From positions 507,253 through 571,252 of the forward strand of contig NW_005434646.1 in NCBI RefSeq assembly GCF_000315625.1: a DNA stretch of 64,000 nucleotides, read 5' to 3'. Below the pieces are notes generated by a model. It made no database searches, was not told the DNA's origin, and saw only the letters and a list, made by a program, of their open reading frames with translations. Below are positions 22,228 to 36,055 of the stretch, in pieces. Each line of letters starts with the position of its first letter. Position 1 is the stretch's first letter. The position numbers were made by a program, and so were the translations under genes. The stretch is from Guillardia theta CCMP2712. Lineage: Eukaryota > Cryptophyceae > Pyrenomonadales > Geminigeraceae.

Positions 22228-25200
22228 ATGAGCGAGCAGGGCCTGGGGAGTGCGAGGGAGAGGAGGAGCCTTTCCAGGCAGTCTCAAGGCAGCTCGAAGG
22301 GCGGAAACGATTCGAAGACTGTACGCAGTTTTGTGGACCACGACCTTCTCACAGAGAACAAGCACCATCTGCGCAAGGGAGTCAACTGGAAGTTCGACGG
22401 AGGTAGCTCGCGTTTCGCATACCAGGTGGAAGCTCACATGTTGAGCAGCCGGAGCCCCTCATCCCTTCTTCCCCAAAGAGAGACCGAAGAAGATCGTGAC
22501 CGGCGTCACCTCCACGTATCCTCTGCACCTCTCATGATGGACGGTCAAGAGATGTTGACACTGCTCAGGTGCCGTTGCGGTGCTACGACTGGCTATGGCC
22601 CGGACCCAGCCGTTTCCTCAGATCTTGCCATTCGAAAGTGTTTCAACTGTCGAGTTCTGAGTGTATGACAGTGATGCCGTCCTCTTGTCTCCCTTTGACC
22701 TCTCCCTGCGGCAGGTCGCTGCATTGGATCCAAGGGGAGCACAGAACAAGGAATCACAAAGGTGCTGCACTGCTCTTGTCTGTCCATGATGTGTGCGGGC
22801 GGGCAGTGTACTGGAAGCATCTCTTGACGCGAGTGAATCGCTAGGGACGCCATTGCCAAGATCCACCTGGAAGATATTCGCAAGAGGAAGAAGGGAGGGT
22901 GTTCTTGCGATGGATCTATCGGGCGGCTATGGAACTACAAGACGTGCGTGAAGGCCCTTGTAGTCGCTCCTCCTGCCTGACTCTCCCTCAGTTCGAGGCC
23001 GTACGGTTGGATTCAAGGGCACGTTGGAGAGAGTCGAAGTCGCAGCAGTGACTGGGAGGGCGGAGTAGATCGACAAGAGGCCAAGTACAGATTATGCACC
23101 TAGTGCAAGATCAGTCTGACCGCTTTGCCAGGATCAGAAAAGAGAAGGCGTTGACCTGGTGGGAAAGAAGTGTTCTAAGAGAGAAGATTACACCCAAGGA
23201 TCAGGAGGGACTGTATGGTGGAGAACGTTACTATCCTTGTAGGTACGTACAGATGTTGGGACAGGTTGAATTTAAGACCGCTGAAAATTACTGTCAGATC
23301 CTTTGTCTACTCTCCAACACGAGTTTTGAAATCTAATACTCCAGACCTTACCAATGCTGACCTGCCAGATGCCCGACTTGAGCTGGACTTCGTTTACGGG
23401 TACTCGGCCGGCTGCATCGTCGGGGCGCCTTCGACCGAGTTCGGGGTACTGATGGGAAGTGACGTGCAAGACAACCTCCGCTGGTTGTCCGACAAGGTGA
23501 TCGTCTACTTCACCGCAGCCACTGGAATCGTCTACGACATCGAGAGCCACACCCAACGATACTTCTTCGGGCATGATGACGCCATAACGTGAAGCTGCTT
23601 CTACTGGCTGAAGGACACCCCCCGTTCTGATACTGTTGTAATAGGTGCCTGGCGTTATCCCCAAGTCGATCTTTGGTAGCGACAGGTCAGATCGGGTCAA
23701 GGCCTCGGATTTTCGTTTGGTCGCCGTGGAGCAGCCTGCAAAGAGATCATGCGAAACACGTTGGACCAGCTCATGACAACATACTCCAGAAAGACATTCC
23801 AGCAGAATACTGTATAGAAGAAATCCCACCCAAGAATATCTTCGATAGAAAGGTGAGCACAAAGGATGCAAGAACCTCTCTTGCTCCCTTGAAGTAGATT
23901 GATCTTTTTGTTTTTTAAGATTTTCTCGGTCTCCTTCCTGTCAGAGGAGAGGGTGGTGGCGGTGGGAGGGGACGACAGCAACCTTGTTGTCATATGGGAC
24001 TTACCAACAAGCTCTATCATCTTTCAAGGCTCAGGGGGTCCAACGCCTGTGTATCTGATTCGTTCCATCTTCGGCTGGGTTGACAGCGGAGGTCTGGAAG
24101 GTATCTTTTCAGCCTCGCCCCTCCCCCCTTCATTCCTGACCACCTGTTCCTTTGGTCATCAGGCAATCCCTGCACGTCTTGGGGCGAGCTCAAGATGGCT
24201 GACTGCACTTTTGTCTCACACGGCCCAAAGCACGTCGGCTTCTGGAGCCACAACGGCACGGAGTACGTGCGTACAAAGGTAGAGCTCGAGGACAACCCTC
24301 TGTGCGTTTGTTTCGTCAAGTCCCCCGACGCTCTCAGCACTTTCATGTTCACTGGGCAGCAGAGCGGGTCCATCATCAAGTGGAAGGATCACGTGCAGAG
24401 CAGCACCATCAAGAACGCTCACCCCGGCGGCGTGACGCAGATCGCATGGTGTGCAGCAGGGCTGCTATCAGGAGGAGTGGACTGTAAGCTCAAGGTCTGG
24501 AAGTACAAGAGTGGAGCCACGTTGCTGAAGGAACCGCACGTGGTGGTAGACCTGAAGGTCTTCGCCTACTCTCAGCACGCCTGGGCCACCAGCCAAGTTA
24601 TACCGAAGTCCTTTGACCTTCTGGACGACGGGACCCTCCTCCTTGGGACCTCGTCAAGTCAAATTTTTGTCTTTCAGCCTCCATCGACTTGGGAGGCAGA
24701 GGGAGATGCTGCGGTAGACGGGGGCAAGTATGGCAAGCTTGTCCTGGACTTTCACTACAGGAGGACGGACAACGATTCCTTGCAGTGCGTCTCCTCCTTC
24801 CCCCTCCAGGGGACCTGCCACACGACTGGGAGGCCGAACGTCTTGACAGTTGGACTCCAGATGAAGCACCTGTTCGTCACCTTTGGCCCTGACCACTCCA
24901 TCAGGGTATGGGACACCAGAGCTCGGAAGCTGATGCAGGCAAAGAGTTTGTTCCACGTCCGCAAGACAGACCAGGTTTCCTTCCCTATCACTCCCACCAG
25001 CGTCGACATCGCAGCCAACTGCCACCTGGCGGCTGTCGGCTGCTCCGACGGCTCCTGGGGCGTCTACCTGCTCAATCGTAAGCAGGAGTGGGTTCAGATC
25101 TACATAACGAGCAAGGCACAGCTGAATGAACTGAGGTCTGAGTTGAAGTCGTTCGAGGATCAGATGTTTGCCATCCAGAACGGTCAGGTTGACCCATACG

Positions 25201-28200
25201 TCATGCATCACACCAATTCTTTGGACATCCTGAGAGCTAATTCCATCAGGCTGAGGGAGGAGATCTCCCGGTACGAGGACTTTAGCAAGAACGTCCCCGT
25301 CACCACCGTCAAGTTCGCCCCCAACAGCTCGTGGCTGGCAGTGGCTGGCCGTGATGGGTCGGTGAGCATCTTTTCCTGCCATGACCTTAAGATCGCCGGG
25401 CCCAACGGGGAGTGGAAGAGGGTTTGCTCCTTCGACCTGGACGGGGAGGTCTTGGACCATTTCCTCCTGAACGCAGACAAGGCAGAGCCCTCCTTCCGCA
25501 ATACTTTCGGCACTGTAAACAACAAGAAGCTCGTCCCAGGAGAGGTCGAGCTGCCAGGCCTGCAAGGTCGGGTCAAGCTGCTGGGCTCCTGCAAGGGTCA
25601 CGGCTCGCCGATCACCAAGATGGACTGGTCGGTGGACTGCAAGGTGCTCAAGACCTGCTCGGAAATGCTGGAGCTCCTCTACTGGAACATGCCGCGAGGG
25701 ACTCTGGGGACCCGGGCCAACGACTACCGAGACCTCGACTGGGCGTCAACCTCCTCTGTCTGTGATTGGTACTTGAAGGGGATATGGCCAACCGGCTGCG
25801 AGACTTCCACAGTCAGCGCTGTTGATGTTTCCAAGGGCAGAGGAGACGTTCAAGTGGTGGTAACTGGGGACAAACTCGGGCACGTAAAGTTGTTTCGATC
25901 TCCCTGTTGTGCGGATAAGGCGAAGTATCGATCTTACATCGGCCATGCTTCTCACGTGCGAAACGTCATGTTCTCCAGGGACAATGACTATGTGATTTCT
26001 CTCGGAGGGCATGACAACAGCATCTTTCAGTGGAGGTATCTTCCCTTCTTCCCTGACTTGCTTCCAACTCCAGAGACACACAAAGTTCTGTTTGACCTTG
26101 TTCGCATCCCTTCCACCTACGAGATGCAAAAAAGCCATCGTTTTGGGAAGCGCCTGGCAGCAGCTGTAGTTCAGCTGCAGGTCAAGGAGGGTAACCTGCA
26201 CACGATATCCTATCTCTTCGAGCACATTCGGGAGTTTTTAAGGCTTCACCCGACCAGCGTCAGCTTCAAGCAGCTCGAGGACCCTTCTTCCTACCTCTTG
26301 ACCATCGACGATGCAGCCCGTAAGTGGATCTCTAGCACTCCTCATCGCCTCGCCGAGCAGCTGGTGGACAACCTTCGCTTCCCTCCTATTGAGGTCTCAA
26401 GGAAATTCTTCTCGTTCGGGTGTGTCGTTCATGCAGACCTGATTGAGCAAGATGATCTTGACTCTGCCATACCGCAAGGGGACGTTGTTGGTTCCTTTGT
26501 TCAACCCCCCGGATTCAACAAAAGACTTTACATGCTTCAAGCTTCAGGAACCACGTTTCATGCTTGTAAGAATCTGAGAACTGCGGTTGATAGGATAGAT
26601 CCAACCAAACAGAAGATGGTGTACATAGCTGGACATGCCGTAGTGCTGCTGGACCTTAACAAGGAGAATGCGAAACAGAAGATCTTCAGCGAACATCCTG
26701 ACAACGTTGTATGTGTCGCCATACATCCCGACGGAAACACAATCGCGACAACTGATTGCAGGAAAGATCCGAAGATCGTGATATGGGACTCAGAATCTCT
26801 GACAGTCCGAAGGGAGCTGAATGTCAGGGGGGCCATTGGGTCCTCGTCGATCCAGGTTGTTGGCTCCTCCAAGATCGTCGGGCCTGTTGAGTTCGAGAGG
26901 GTCCAGATAGACAGCGAGAAGTCTTGCAACTTGATCAAGTTCGCCGTGGAGGATTTGATGACGTCAGGCATTGAAATCGATTCTTACATCCAGGTCAAGG
27001 ACCAGATACTCCGGGTAGTTGATATTGACGGCGAGCATCTTAGCTGTAAGACGGCCTGTCTTGGCACGTCCTCGCAGCTCCATAAGGAAGGCGACGAGGT
27101 CCGAGTGTACGCTAGAGGGTTCCGACCAAGGGATACCAACGGGATCTGCTGCCTCACCTTCTCCTCCCACAACTATGGCGATTCGATCGCCTGTGTTTTC
27201 TCTGACGACTCCAACACCGTAGCCTTGCTGGATGCGGCGAGAGGGGCGATCATTGCCAAGGAAGAGACGTTCTGCAGTCAGATCCTGTGCATTGCCTGCC
27301 ACCCCAAGGAGAACATCGTCGTCACATGCGGTGTCGACCACATTCGGTTCTGGAAACCCGTCGGCGCAAAGCTCGCTCCTATGCTCCCATCCTTCGGGGA
27401 GTTGGGGAGGAATCAAACGTTTCTGTGCATCGGTTTCTGTTTCGTGCAGTACTTGCTGTATGGAGGAGAAACGTGGGCTGAAGGATGTCCGGGGGGCTTC
27501 GTGACTTTGACGGGGACAGTGGATGGTTGTGTGTACATGTGGGAGTCCAATCAGTTGGTGAAGACTATCTTCATGGCACACGACGGGCCTGTCTTGGATC
27601 TCGTGGTCCTGGACAACGTGGACTCGAGCATCTTGACGGTTGGCAGTGACCAGAAGGTGAAAGTCTGGAACATCGTGGACTGGTCCTCCCCTCCCCAGGT
27701 GATGCTGCCTGAGGAGAGGCAGATCTGCCAAGTTGACATGTCGGATCTGCTTCGAGAGAGCCCAGCACGGCTTGGGCAGGACTCTGCCCTCGTCAGCGTG
27801 TGCGTCAACGAGGATTCTGTGCTGGTGGGAACATCCTGCGGCAAGATCGTACAGCTCTTCTTGGAAGACTCCAAGTTGACAGGCCGGTATGTCGTCCGAA
27901 CGGACAGCTCCACGTTTGTTGCCGGGGAGAGCGCGTTTGTGGTCTGTGACAGCAAGTCCTTAGGGTTTGTTTCTTGCAGCGCCAGTTGTCACGTGAAGAA
28001 GTGGAAGATCAACGATCATGGAGATTTCTTTCCTCTACAGTGGATGGAGAGCAGCTGGACCCTTGCTGAAGTAACGGCTCTGGAGTTGTGCAGCAACACG
28101 GAGAACTCAGAGCTCCTAGTCATCGGGCACAGGGATGGGAAGGTGGCAATCTGCGACTATCAGGCCTTCCAGCTCATGCATGTGATGGATGAGCCTGCTG

Positions 28201-31200
28201 CTGGAGGGGTTGTGCTCCTGAGGAGCTCGCCTGACAGGAAGCACCTTGCAGTGACCTTCAGCCTCGGGGTGGTTCACCTCTACAGCCTGACAACTTTCAG
28301 TCGGGTCGCAAGGATTTCGGGTGACAAGCAGGAGGTGTTCGGGTTGGAGTGGTCAAGAGACTCAGCCATCCTGTTCACCAACCTGGTCCAAGGGGACAAG
28401 AGCGTCAGCGTTGATGGATCCCACGAGCTCGAGCTTCGAGACATCACCTCCCTTCACGAGGTCACGACGGCTGGTTGGTCCAGGTACGCCTCTAGATCTT
28501 CCCAACCTGAAGTTGCTGACCTGCTTGCCGTCTCAGCCCGACAGGCTGGGCTTCCAACGGGTTCCGCGCGGCCGACGGGCTCCTGGCAGGAGTCACTTGC
28601 GTCCAGCTGTCGCCGAGCCAGACGTTCCTTGCAGTGGGCGATGACTTCGGGAGGGTCACCCTGACGGACTTTCCCTGTCTGACCAGCAGCGAGCTCAGGC
28701 TCTCCCCCTTCGCCGCTCACCATGGCCCGGTGAGCAGCCTGAGCTTTTCCCATGACGGTAGCCTGCTCCTCTCCTCCGGTCTGCGGGACGGCTGCCTCCT
28801 CGTCTGGCAGGTCATCGACATCCCTTCCGACGACTTCGAGCCCAGCCCTCACCTGCTCCGCGTCCTTCGCAAGTTCGAGTCCCCGTATCAGGTCCCTCCG
28901 GTCCCGGTAGAGGAGCAGCAGGACATCTTCGAGCAGGTGCCGGACTATGTCGTGGGCCTCATCAAGCCGGCGGACCGCACTGAGGCAGGGGCGCTGGAAG
29001 GCCTACACAGCCTGCCCCACCAAAAGCTCCAGCTGCTGTACGTGTACAACAAGAGAGGGTACGACTCGTTCCAGGACGTCAGGGTGCTCAACAGCGGGGA
29101 GCTGGTCTACTTTGCTGCCGGTGAGCCTCTTTCTGACTTGCAGATCCTACTGACAACTTGGGCGGCAGCGATCGCAGTCGTGCATGACATCAGTGCTGAT
29201 GGTCAGCTGGACAGGCAGCGATTCTTCACGAGGCACCGCCATGAGATCGGCTGCCTGTGCGTTCACCCGGATGGTTGCATGGTGGCCACGGGCGACCTCC
29301 ACTCTACCTCGAGCGTCTACGTGTGGAATGCAGACACGCTATACTACGACCTATCTGAGAGAGACTACTGCTCATCCACTACCATCCAACTTCGGGTACC
29401 TGCTCTTGAGTGCTGGGTGGGCTGCTGCGGGCTAACTCGCCTCCTCTTAGTCGAACACGGGGGGAGTCGTTGCCCTCAGCTTCTGCGGAGACAACAACGG
29501 GAACCAACTCGCCGCCATCGGGCTCGACGGCTACTTGTACATCTACGAGTGGAGCATCGGCCTGGAAGTTGCAAAGATCCAAGCGGAGGGAGAGCCGAGG
29601 AGGCATATTCTGTCTCTCACCTGCGATTTCAAGGTATCAGGACAGCTCGTTTCCTCTGGCATCAATCACATCAAGTTCTGGTAACTTCTGCTCGCCCTCC
29701 TGTTGTTTCTCCTCACCTTCTGATCTGCCAGGACGCTGGTAGGGAGGAAGATCGTCTCTCAACCTGGCAAGATGGGCGACCAGCAGGGCAGGCTCGAGGT
29801 CTTCCTCCGGACTGAGTTCGGCCCCTTCGCCATCGCAGTCAGCGGGACGGAGAGCGGCAGCATCTACATGTGGAAAGACGCGCTGCTCCTGCGAGTCATT
29901 CCAGCAACACGCAAGGCAGAGATCTACGACATCTGCTTCGTCTCCTCGAGCACTGGCGCTGCTTCCCAGATCCTTGCCTTGACAGGGGGAGCTGACGGCG
30001 TCTGCCGCGTGTGGGAGATGAGGAGCCAGGGGGAGGAAATCAGGATGGAGCGGTTGGACGAGGTCGACCTCAAGGGTCTGCAGCAGGACCGGAAGGGGAG
30101 CGTCTGCATCACCTCCATCCTCAAGTTCGGCAGCTCCATCTACCTACGGACAGCCGAGAATCTCTTGTACTCAGCGGAGCTACACGAGAGCTCTCCTATC
30201 CTCGGTTCTTTGAGGCTCCTGTACCATGGCCACACCATCGGCTCCATCGCCTCTATGTGTGCCAACCCCAGGAAGCTTCTGTTCGCTACCGCGAGCACGT
30301 CCAGAGAGGTCAAGGTGTGGGACATGGAGAAGAAGAAGAGCCTGAGTGACTTGTCGCTTGACTGCTCGCCGACGATCATGGACTGGCATGCTACAGATGA
30401 GGAACCCCTGGGGATCATCGCCATCGGAAGCTCGGAAGGGAAGGTCATCCTGCTGAAGCTGCTGGAGGACTTCAGGCTGAACAAGCTGCAAGAGCTGAGC
30501 AACAAGCCCGAAGCATGCGTCTCTGCCAAGTTCTGCCCTGCTGGAACCGACCTAGTCATCGGGTACGTCTCAGGATCCATCGGATTCTATAGAAGGCCCT
30601 CCGGGTCCGAGCAGTTCGAGCTCGCTCAGTCCATGAACGGTCACTCCGGTCGGGTGAGCGCCATGGACTGGACTGTAGAGAACACCCCGAAGTTCCTGAG
30701 GAGCAACTGCTTCGACCTGGACGAGCTTCTGTTCTGGCAGGTGGAGGGAGCAAACCCAAGACAGGTGGGGGAAGGGAGCATGGGAGGGTGCGGGTTCCTG
30801 TGAAGGCGCTGACTTTGGTCACTCGTGCTCAGGTCAAGCGCATGAAGGACGTTGAGAAGTGCCTGTGGCACTCGGACGATTGCAAAGTGTCGTGGGCGAA
30901 TCAGGGCTTGATCAAGAAGATAACGAACTCAGACTACCGGCCCAAGTACTCCATCACCAAGGTCGTCGCCTCCCCCTGCAGGAACTTCATCCTGTGCGGG
31001 GATCAAGCTGGCAAGTGCTACATGTTCCGATACCCCTGCCTGAGGTCTGGGAGGATACTGCGGTGATGGGAGGGGGGTGACTCGTCGTGCCAGTGAACGG
31101 AGTCTCGGCAACCCGATCTATGGGCACATGAACTGCATCACAGGCATCTCCTTCTCGTTCGACTCCAGGTCTTGCTAGCAAACCTGCTCCCTGTTGAGGT

Positions 31201-32911
31201 CTGACTGTCTTGTTGAGCAGGACCGTGCTGATCTCGAGCGGAGAGGACAACTGCGTCTTCCAGTACCTCATCATAGAGAAGGAGTGGATGAAGAGGAAGG
31301 CAGAGATCGACAGGCAGAAGCAGCTCAGGGAGTTTGACGACAAGATGACGTCAGCGTCCGTTGCGATGGCCAACGTCAAGTTCTACCTCAAGCACAACAA
31401 GTTGGCCCAGAGTGTGCGGCAGTTCAAGCTCGCCATCCGCCTCTACCGGTGAGGAGAGCCGTGCGACCGCACGGGCCGCTGACGACTGGCAGCGAGTGCG
31501 ACGTCATGGACGATCAAAGGACTAGCCTCAACTCCCTGGGGGAGGAGCTTCTCACAAACATCATGAGCTCTCTGAAGGAAAGGCTGTCCACCATCGCCTC
31601 CACCCTGGACGACTTTGCCATCGACATCAGAGTAGGAGGAGTCCTCCTGCCTTGCCGCCTTCCCGCTGACACTTCTGCGCAGGGAAGGCCAGCGATCGAT
31701 GACATCGAGAAGGGGGATAAGGTCGCTGCCCTCCTCCAAGAGTGCCAGAGCCTCTTCGACACGTCCTCAGGCCCGCAAGCCTCCTCCCTCCTGGGGGAGT
31801 TCAGGGCTCGCAAAGAGCAGTTCACCGACATCCTGCTCAAGGTGATGAGCCGGATGCCTCTGCCGCTGCCCCTCTCAACTCCCTGCAGTTCCAACAAGGC
31901 TCGCAACTGCTCAGGGAGGCGCAGCAGACTCGTGCTGTCTTCGAGCACAAGACTTGGGAGCTGCAGGAGTTCCTCCTCGACTCCTCCTACTCCGACTCGC
32001 CCCCCTGGAAGTCCATCGCCGATAGGTCAGCTGCTAGCTCCCCGTCACGATCTCACACCTTCCTCAGCCTCGTCCGATCGCTGGATGAGTTGCAGTCGAT
32101 CCTGGCGGAGGAAGAGGAGAGGGCCAGGCAGTCTAAAGATTGTTTCAAAGGACTCGACGCGTCTAGAGGGTGACAATCTCTGCCCATATTTTGACCTCTC
32201 CTCTCCTCTCCTCTCATCTCATCTCATCTCATCTCATCTCTTCCCAGCCCCTCCTCTCCTCCTGTCATTTTCTAATCCTCTTCTCCTCTCCCCCAGCTCT
32301 CTTTTCTCTCCTGCAACTACCCAGCCTCTACCCCCTTGCGCTCTCTCGTGCTTTGTGCCTGACTATAGTGCAGCCTGGACGTGCAGCGGCTGCTCAACTT
32401 TGAGAGCGTGCTGGCAGAGCACAGGGAGGAGGTACAGAGGCTGCAGCTTGCGTCAGCGTCTGTCGCCTTCCTGCCTGCGGGGCCAAACGAGATTGTCCCG
32501 CAAGAGAAAGTGGGAGAGACGCTTTCGGAGCTGGAGAGGCTGCTGGACGAGTTTGACAAGAACCTCTGGGCGAAGCAGGTTGTCAGGTTGCTGGTGGACA
32601 TCTTAAGAGGGAGACAGAGAAGAGCGCGAGGAAGGTTTGCTGACGACTATGACGACGACTGGTCGGAACCTTCCTTTGAAGATGAAAGAAGGGAGGAGGA
32701 CGGGGACGGGGACGAAGGGGATGTGAGCATGACGCGGCCAGAAGCGGGGTTGAGGGAAGAGGAACAGCGAGAGCAGGACGTTTCAGTGGATGGAGGCGGC
32801 GGAATGCAGAGGGAAGCAGGGCGACGAAATGTAAGGTTGGATAGCAGCAGCGGGAGCGAAGAATTCTCCGAGGAAGTTGAAGATGATGTGGATGATGAAG
32901 ACGAGGAGTGA
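22228..32911 (+). CDS. Giant EML-like protein: tandem HELP/WD40 units plus coiled-coil tail
   Basis: Intron-containing gene encoding about 3,000 residues. After poorly resolved first exons (from ATG 22228), a HELP motif appears at about 23,350-23,592 (LELDFVYGYSAG; VIVYFTAATGIVYDIE; TQRYFFGHDDAIT), then WD40 repeats in the long exon 24195-28480. HELP-like restarts occur near 26,600 (KMVYIAGHAVVLLDL) and 29,040 (LYVYNKRGYDSFQDVRVL), each followed by WD repeats (HPDGNTIATTDC; HPDGCMVATGD). That is three EML units, as in animal EML5/6. EML proteins bind tubulin and microtubules. From about 31,250 to TGA 32909 the frame continues across short introns as coiled coil (LIIEKEWMKRKAEIDRQKQ; LNSLGEELLTNIMSSLKERL) and ends in a Glu/Asp-rich tail. 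A cytoskeletal or ciliary role is inferred. Exons 22.4-23.3 kb are uncertain. Confidence 0.8.
32190..32300. repeat. CTCTC/ATCTC microsatellite within an EML intron
   Basis: Polypyrimidine run (CTCCT)n then (CATCT)n at 32,200-32,250 upstream of the last-exon acceptor (TATAGTGCAG). Probably no more than an expanded polypyrimidine tract. Confidence 0.7.
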
Positions 32912-33107
32912 GAGGAGGGCATGGGGTGTGAGGGCGGAGCTGCAAGGTCAAGACAACAAGGGCAAGAACAAGGTTACAAGATATGAAAACGTTTAAAAAT
33001 GTCTCAATGTCAACAACAAAGCTAGTCGTACAAACAGCGCATGAGGTCTTGCTGATCCTCACGCTGCCGATCAAACCTGAACAACTCACGTCTCATCGAA
33101 GGACGAC

Positions 33108-35477
33108 TTATCGCTCCCAGTCGACGCTGCCACGAGAGCGAGCCCCGTCATACTTCTCAGCCCGGCTGCCTCCCCATCCGCTTGACCTCTCTCCGCCGAA
33201 GTCCCTCCTTCCTCCCCTGTCATCGAACCTGTCTCTCCGTCCTCCACTGCTGCTGAAGTCCCTTCCCCTACCTCTGGGGCTGCGATCTCTGTCTCCAAAT
33301 CTGCGATCTCTGGATCCAAAATCACGGGATCCTCCATCCCGACGGTAGCTGGACTCTCCACGATATCCTCCGCGCTGTCCGCCGCCTCTCCTCTCGCGGA
33401 ACTCCCGATCGTCCTCGAGCTCTGGCAGCTCGTTGGGAAGGATGAAAGTGCCTTCGGAGTAGAAGCGCGAGGATTCATAGCCTTTGACAACCGTCGTCAG
33501 GTGCTGGGCAGCCATAGGGCTGACGTCGATGACTGCGGATCCATCTTGGCAGCGAACAATCTTGCCGATGCGAGTGTCGAACGGAGAGAGAGTAGACTGA
33601 GAGAGAACATTGGAAACAATGCGCATGACGTCTCTGACTTGGAGTCCTCCTTGTGCATCCTGCGCTGCGGGGCTGAGGAGCACAGTTCGCAACTCGTCTT
33701 CGCCAGTGAGGAGTGATCGCTTGGAAGGAGGGGCCTTGTATCCAGACATCCAAGCAAGCGCCTTGGCAAGGGAAGCAATGCCATCTTGCGCGTACAGCTC
33801 CTGTGCCTTGCCAAGAAAGAATCCTTCAAGTTCAGGGTTGACAGTCTTCAGGTTGTCAGCAGCTCTGATTGCTGACGCTTCCATGATCTCGTCTGGCTGG
33901 GGAACACCGCGCTTCTCGAACTTGATGCCAGCATCCTTCTCGATGCGAGTAAGCTGGAACGCTTCTGCCTTGTCGAACAGCACAAGCGATGTGCCTGTCC
34001 TGCCAGCTCTACCTGTTCGCCCAGCTCTGTGGATGAACATCTCGAGGTCCTTAGGCACTCCGAAGTGAACGACCAGGTCGATGTGATCGATGTCCAGACC
34101 ACGAGCAGCCACGTCGGTGGCGATGAGGACGGGGATCCTTCCAGTTCGGAAGCCATTGAGGATCTTCTCTCTAACCTGTATGAGAAGTCAGCAGAGGCAG
34201 AAGAGACAACGGCATAAAAAGAGAGTGCTCACGTTCTGGGGGATGTCGCCATGCAGGGCTTCCGTCCCCTTGATGATCAGTCCAAGTTCGGCTACAAGAT
34301 CGTCGGCGTCACGCTTGGTGTTGACAAAGACGATGGCGTGTTGTGTCTTGTAGATGGTGATGAGATCAGCCAGGAGAGTGCTCCTTTGACGAGCAGCTGA
34401 AGCCACTGCCACGTGTGAAACTCCCTCAGCGACCTTGAGCTTGGACTCTCCGACCAGATCCACCTCATGAGGGTTGACCAGGCTTGTGCGGGCAAGTTTC
34501 CTCACCCAATCAGGGACAGTTGCCGAGAACAAAAGAGTCTGGGGCCTGTCAGCTCCTTGCGGCATCCCACCCATCAGCGTCTCGACGTCATCGGCAAACC
34601 CACGGTTCAACATCTCGTCGGCTTCATCCAAGACCTGCAACAATGTAAATCATAGATCAAAGATGTTCCAGAAAGAGAAACTCACCAAATATCTGATTTC
34701 AGAAAGATCCAGAGCTCCATTGTTCATCAGGTCGATCAACCTCCCTGGCGTTCCCACAACGATGTCGACGCCCATCTGAAGTTCTTTCTCTTGCTTGTGG
34801 TAGGGCACTCCTCCATAGACGCAGAGGGTTTTCACCTGAACCTGTCCTCTTTCTGTCAAGGCCTCGACTTCACGCTCAACCTGCTGAGCAAGCTCTCTTG
34901 TCGGAGACAAGATGATGCAGGCGGGCGCTGAACCTCGGGACCTCCTGGTGCGACCAGTTTCGAGTTTGTCGGCGATCAACCTCTCCAAGATGGGAAGACT
35001 GAAACCAAGAGTCTTGCCAGTTCCTGTGCGCGCACGCGCAAGAACGTCTCTTCCCTCGAAGATTTCGTTGAATGTCGAGTATTGGACAGGAAACAGGCTC
35101 GTTATTCCCCTCTGAGCCAGACAGTCGAGAGTCTGATCGGAGATGGGAAAGTTGCGAAGATCACCGGGCTCTCTCTCGACGCTTTCATCGGTAACCTCTT
35201 CATCATCAATGAAGGACTGGTCCTGTACTTTGAAGCTTGGAGGCAAGAAGTCGTCCTCTTCCAGGAAAGACTCGAACTTGGGGCGGGTATCCACCATTCT
35301 CAATTGGGACCTTCCAACCGCGCTTCTCACCTGGCCAGGAGAGCATCGTCTCAACTGACATAGTTCAGTAGCCGGTAGCTGACTTCTTCTCATGATGCCT
35401 GCCATGCTGTGCTCGAATGCCATGACGTCTTGCGCCATTAGCACCGCCGCCATTGCTGTGATCACCTTGAGCATCAT
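33108..35477 (-). CDS. DEAD-box RNA helicase, RH3-like, probable plastid
   Basis: Three exons (35477-34686, 34634-34233, 34175-33108). The preferred start is ATG 35475-35477; the leader is hydrophobic and ends in VMAFEHS, an Ala-Phe junction of a bipartite plastid leader, followed by an Arg/Ser-rich stretch. All helicase motifs are present: ARTGTGKT (I), PTRELAQQ (Ia), GTPGRLID (Ib), DEAD (II, at the start of exon 2), SATVP (III), VFVNTK (IV), ATDVAARGLDI (V) and HRAGRTGR (VI). After the core lie a GUCT-like region (RDVMRIVSNVL, GKIVRCQDGSAVIDV) and an Arg/Gly/Ser/Asp-rich tail with FGSRDRR-type repeats. This order matches plant RH3 and bacterial DbpA relatives, which help intron splicing and 50S assembly in plastids. 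It converges on the EML gene with a 196-bp gap. Confidence 0.9.
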
Positions 35478-36055
35478 TGTCGGCCCCCACACCTTCACCC
35501 TACCCCCCGGGCTTAATATGTCCATCCCCTTTCTCCCCAATTTCCTAGTACCGGTCCCTTTTGCTTGTCAGGACCCACGAAAAGCTGATATTACCCTACC
35601 CCTACCCTCTATCAGAACCACAAACCCTGCAGCTGATACCTCCCCACCCCGGTTCCAACCTATTGTATACCCAATCGAACATGTGGAAGGGACTTCTTTC
35701 CTGACCCCATATCCTCTATCTTTTCTCTACTCCTTCAATAAGTGATCAACGGTATCATCCACCCCTCGAGCTCAGCGACACTCTACACATCCACCCCTAC
35801 CCTACCTCAAAACCTTCACCGTTTCCGTAGCTTGCAACCTCCCTTACGACCCCTACCACCCTACCTTACAATTAGCATACCACCCCCTTCGCAAAGATCT
35901 GATAGGCACCACCCCATAAAATCGATTATCAACTGAGACAATTATGACGAGTACCCCATCTAAATCTGAACCCCACCCCCTCGTCCCTCTACCCCCACCC
36001 ATCAAATCCGAACCTCCTGGCCCACTCGAGACACACAACCGCACGTGCCACCTCA
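35478..36055. repeat. C-rich island (CCCTACCC words)
   Basis: ACCCTACCCCTACC (35,594), CACCCCTACCCTACC (35,796), GACCCCTACCACCCTACC (about 35,847) and ACCCCACCCCCTCG (about 35,969) recur. This is the minus-strand orientation of the GGGTAGGGT words found at 5.3-6.0 and 10.1-10.4 kb. ORFs through it are Pro-rich low complexity. Confidence 0.6.

Noticed and set aside
24654-25601. 315-codon minus-strand ORF
   Set aside because: It lies wholly inside WD40-coding sequence of the plus-strand EML gene and has no domain.
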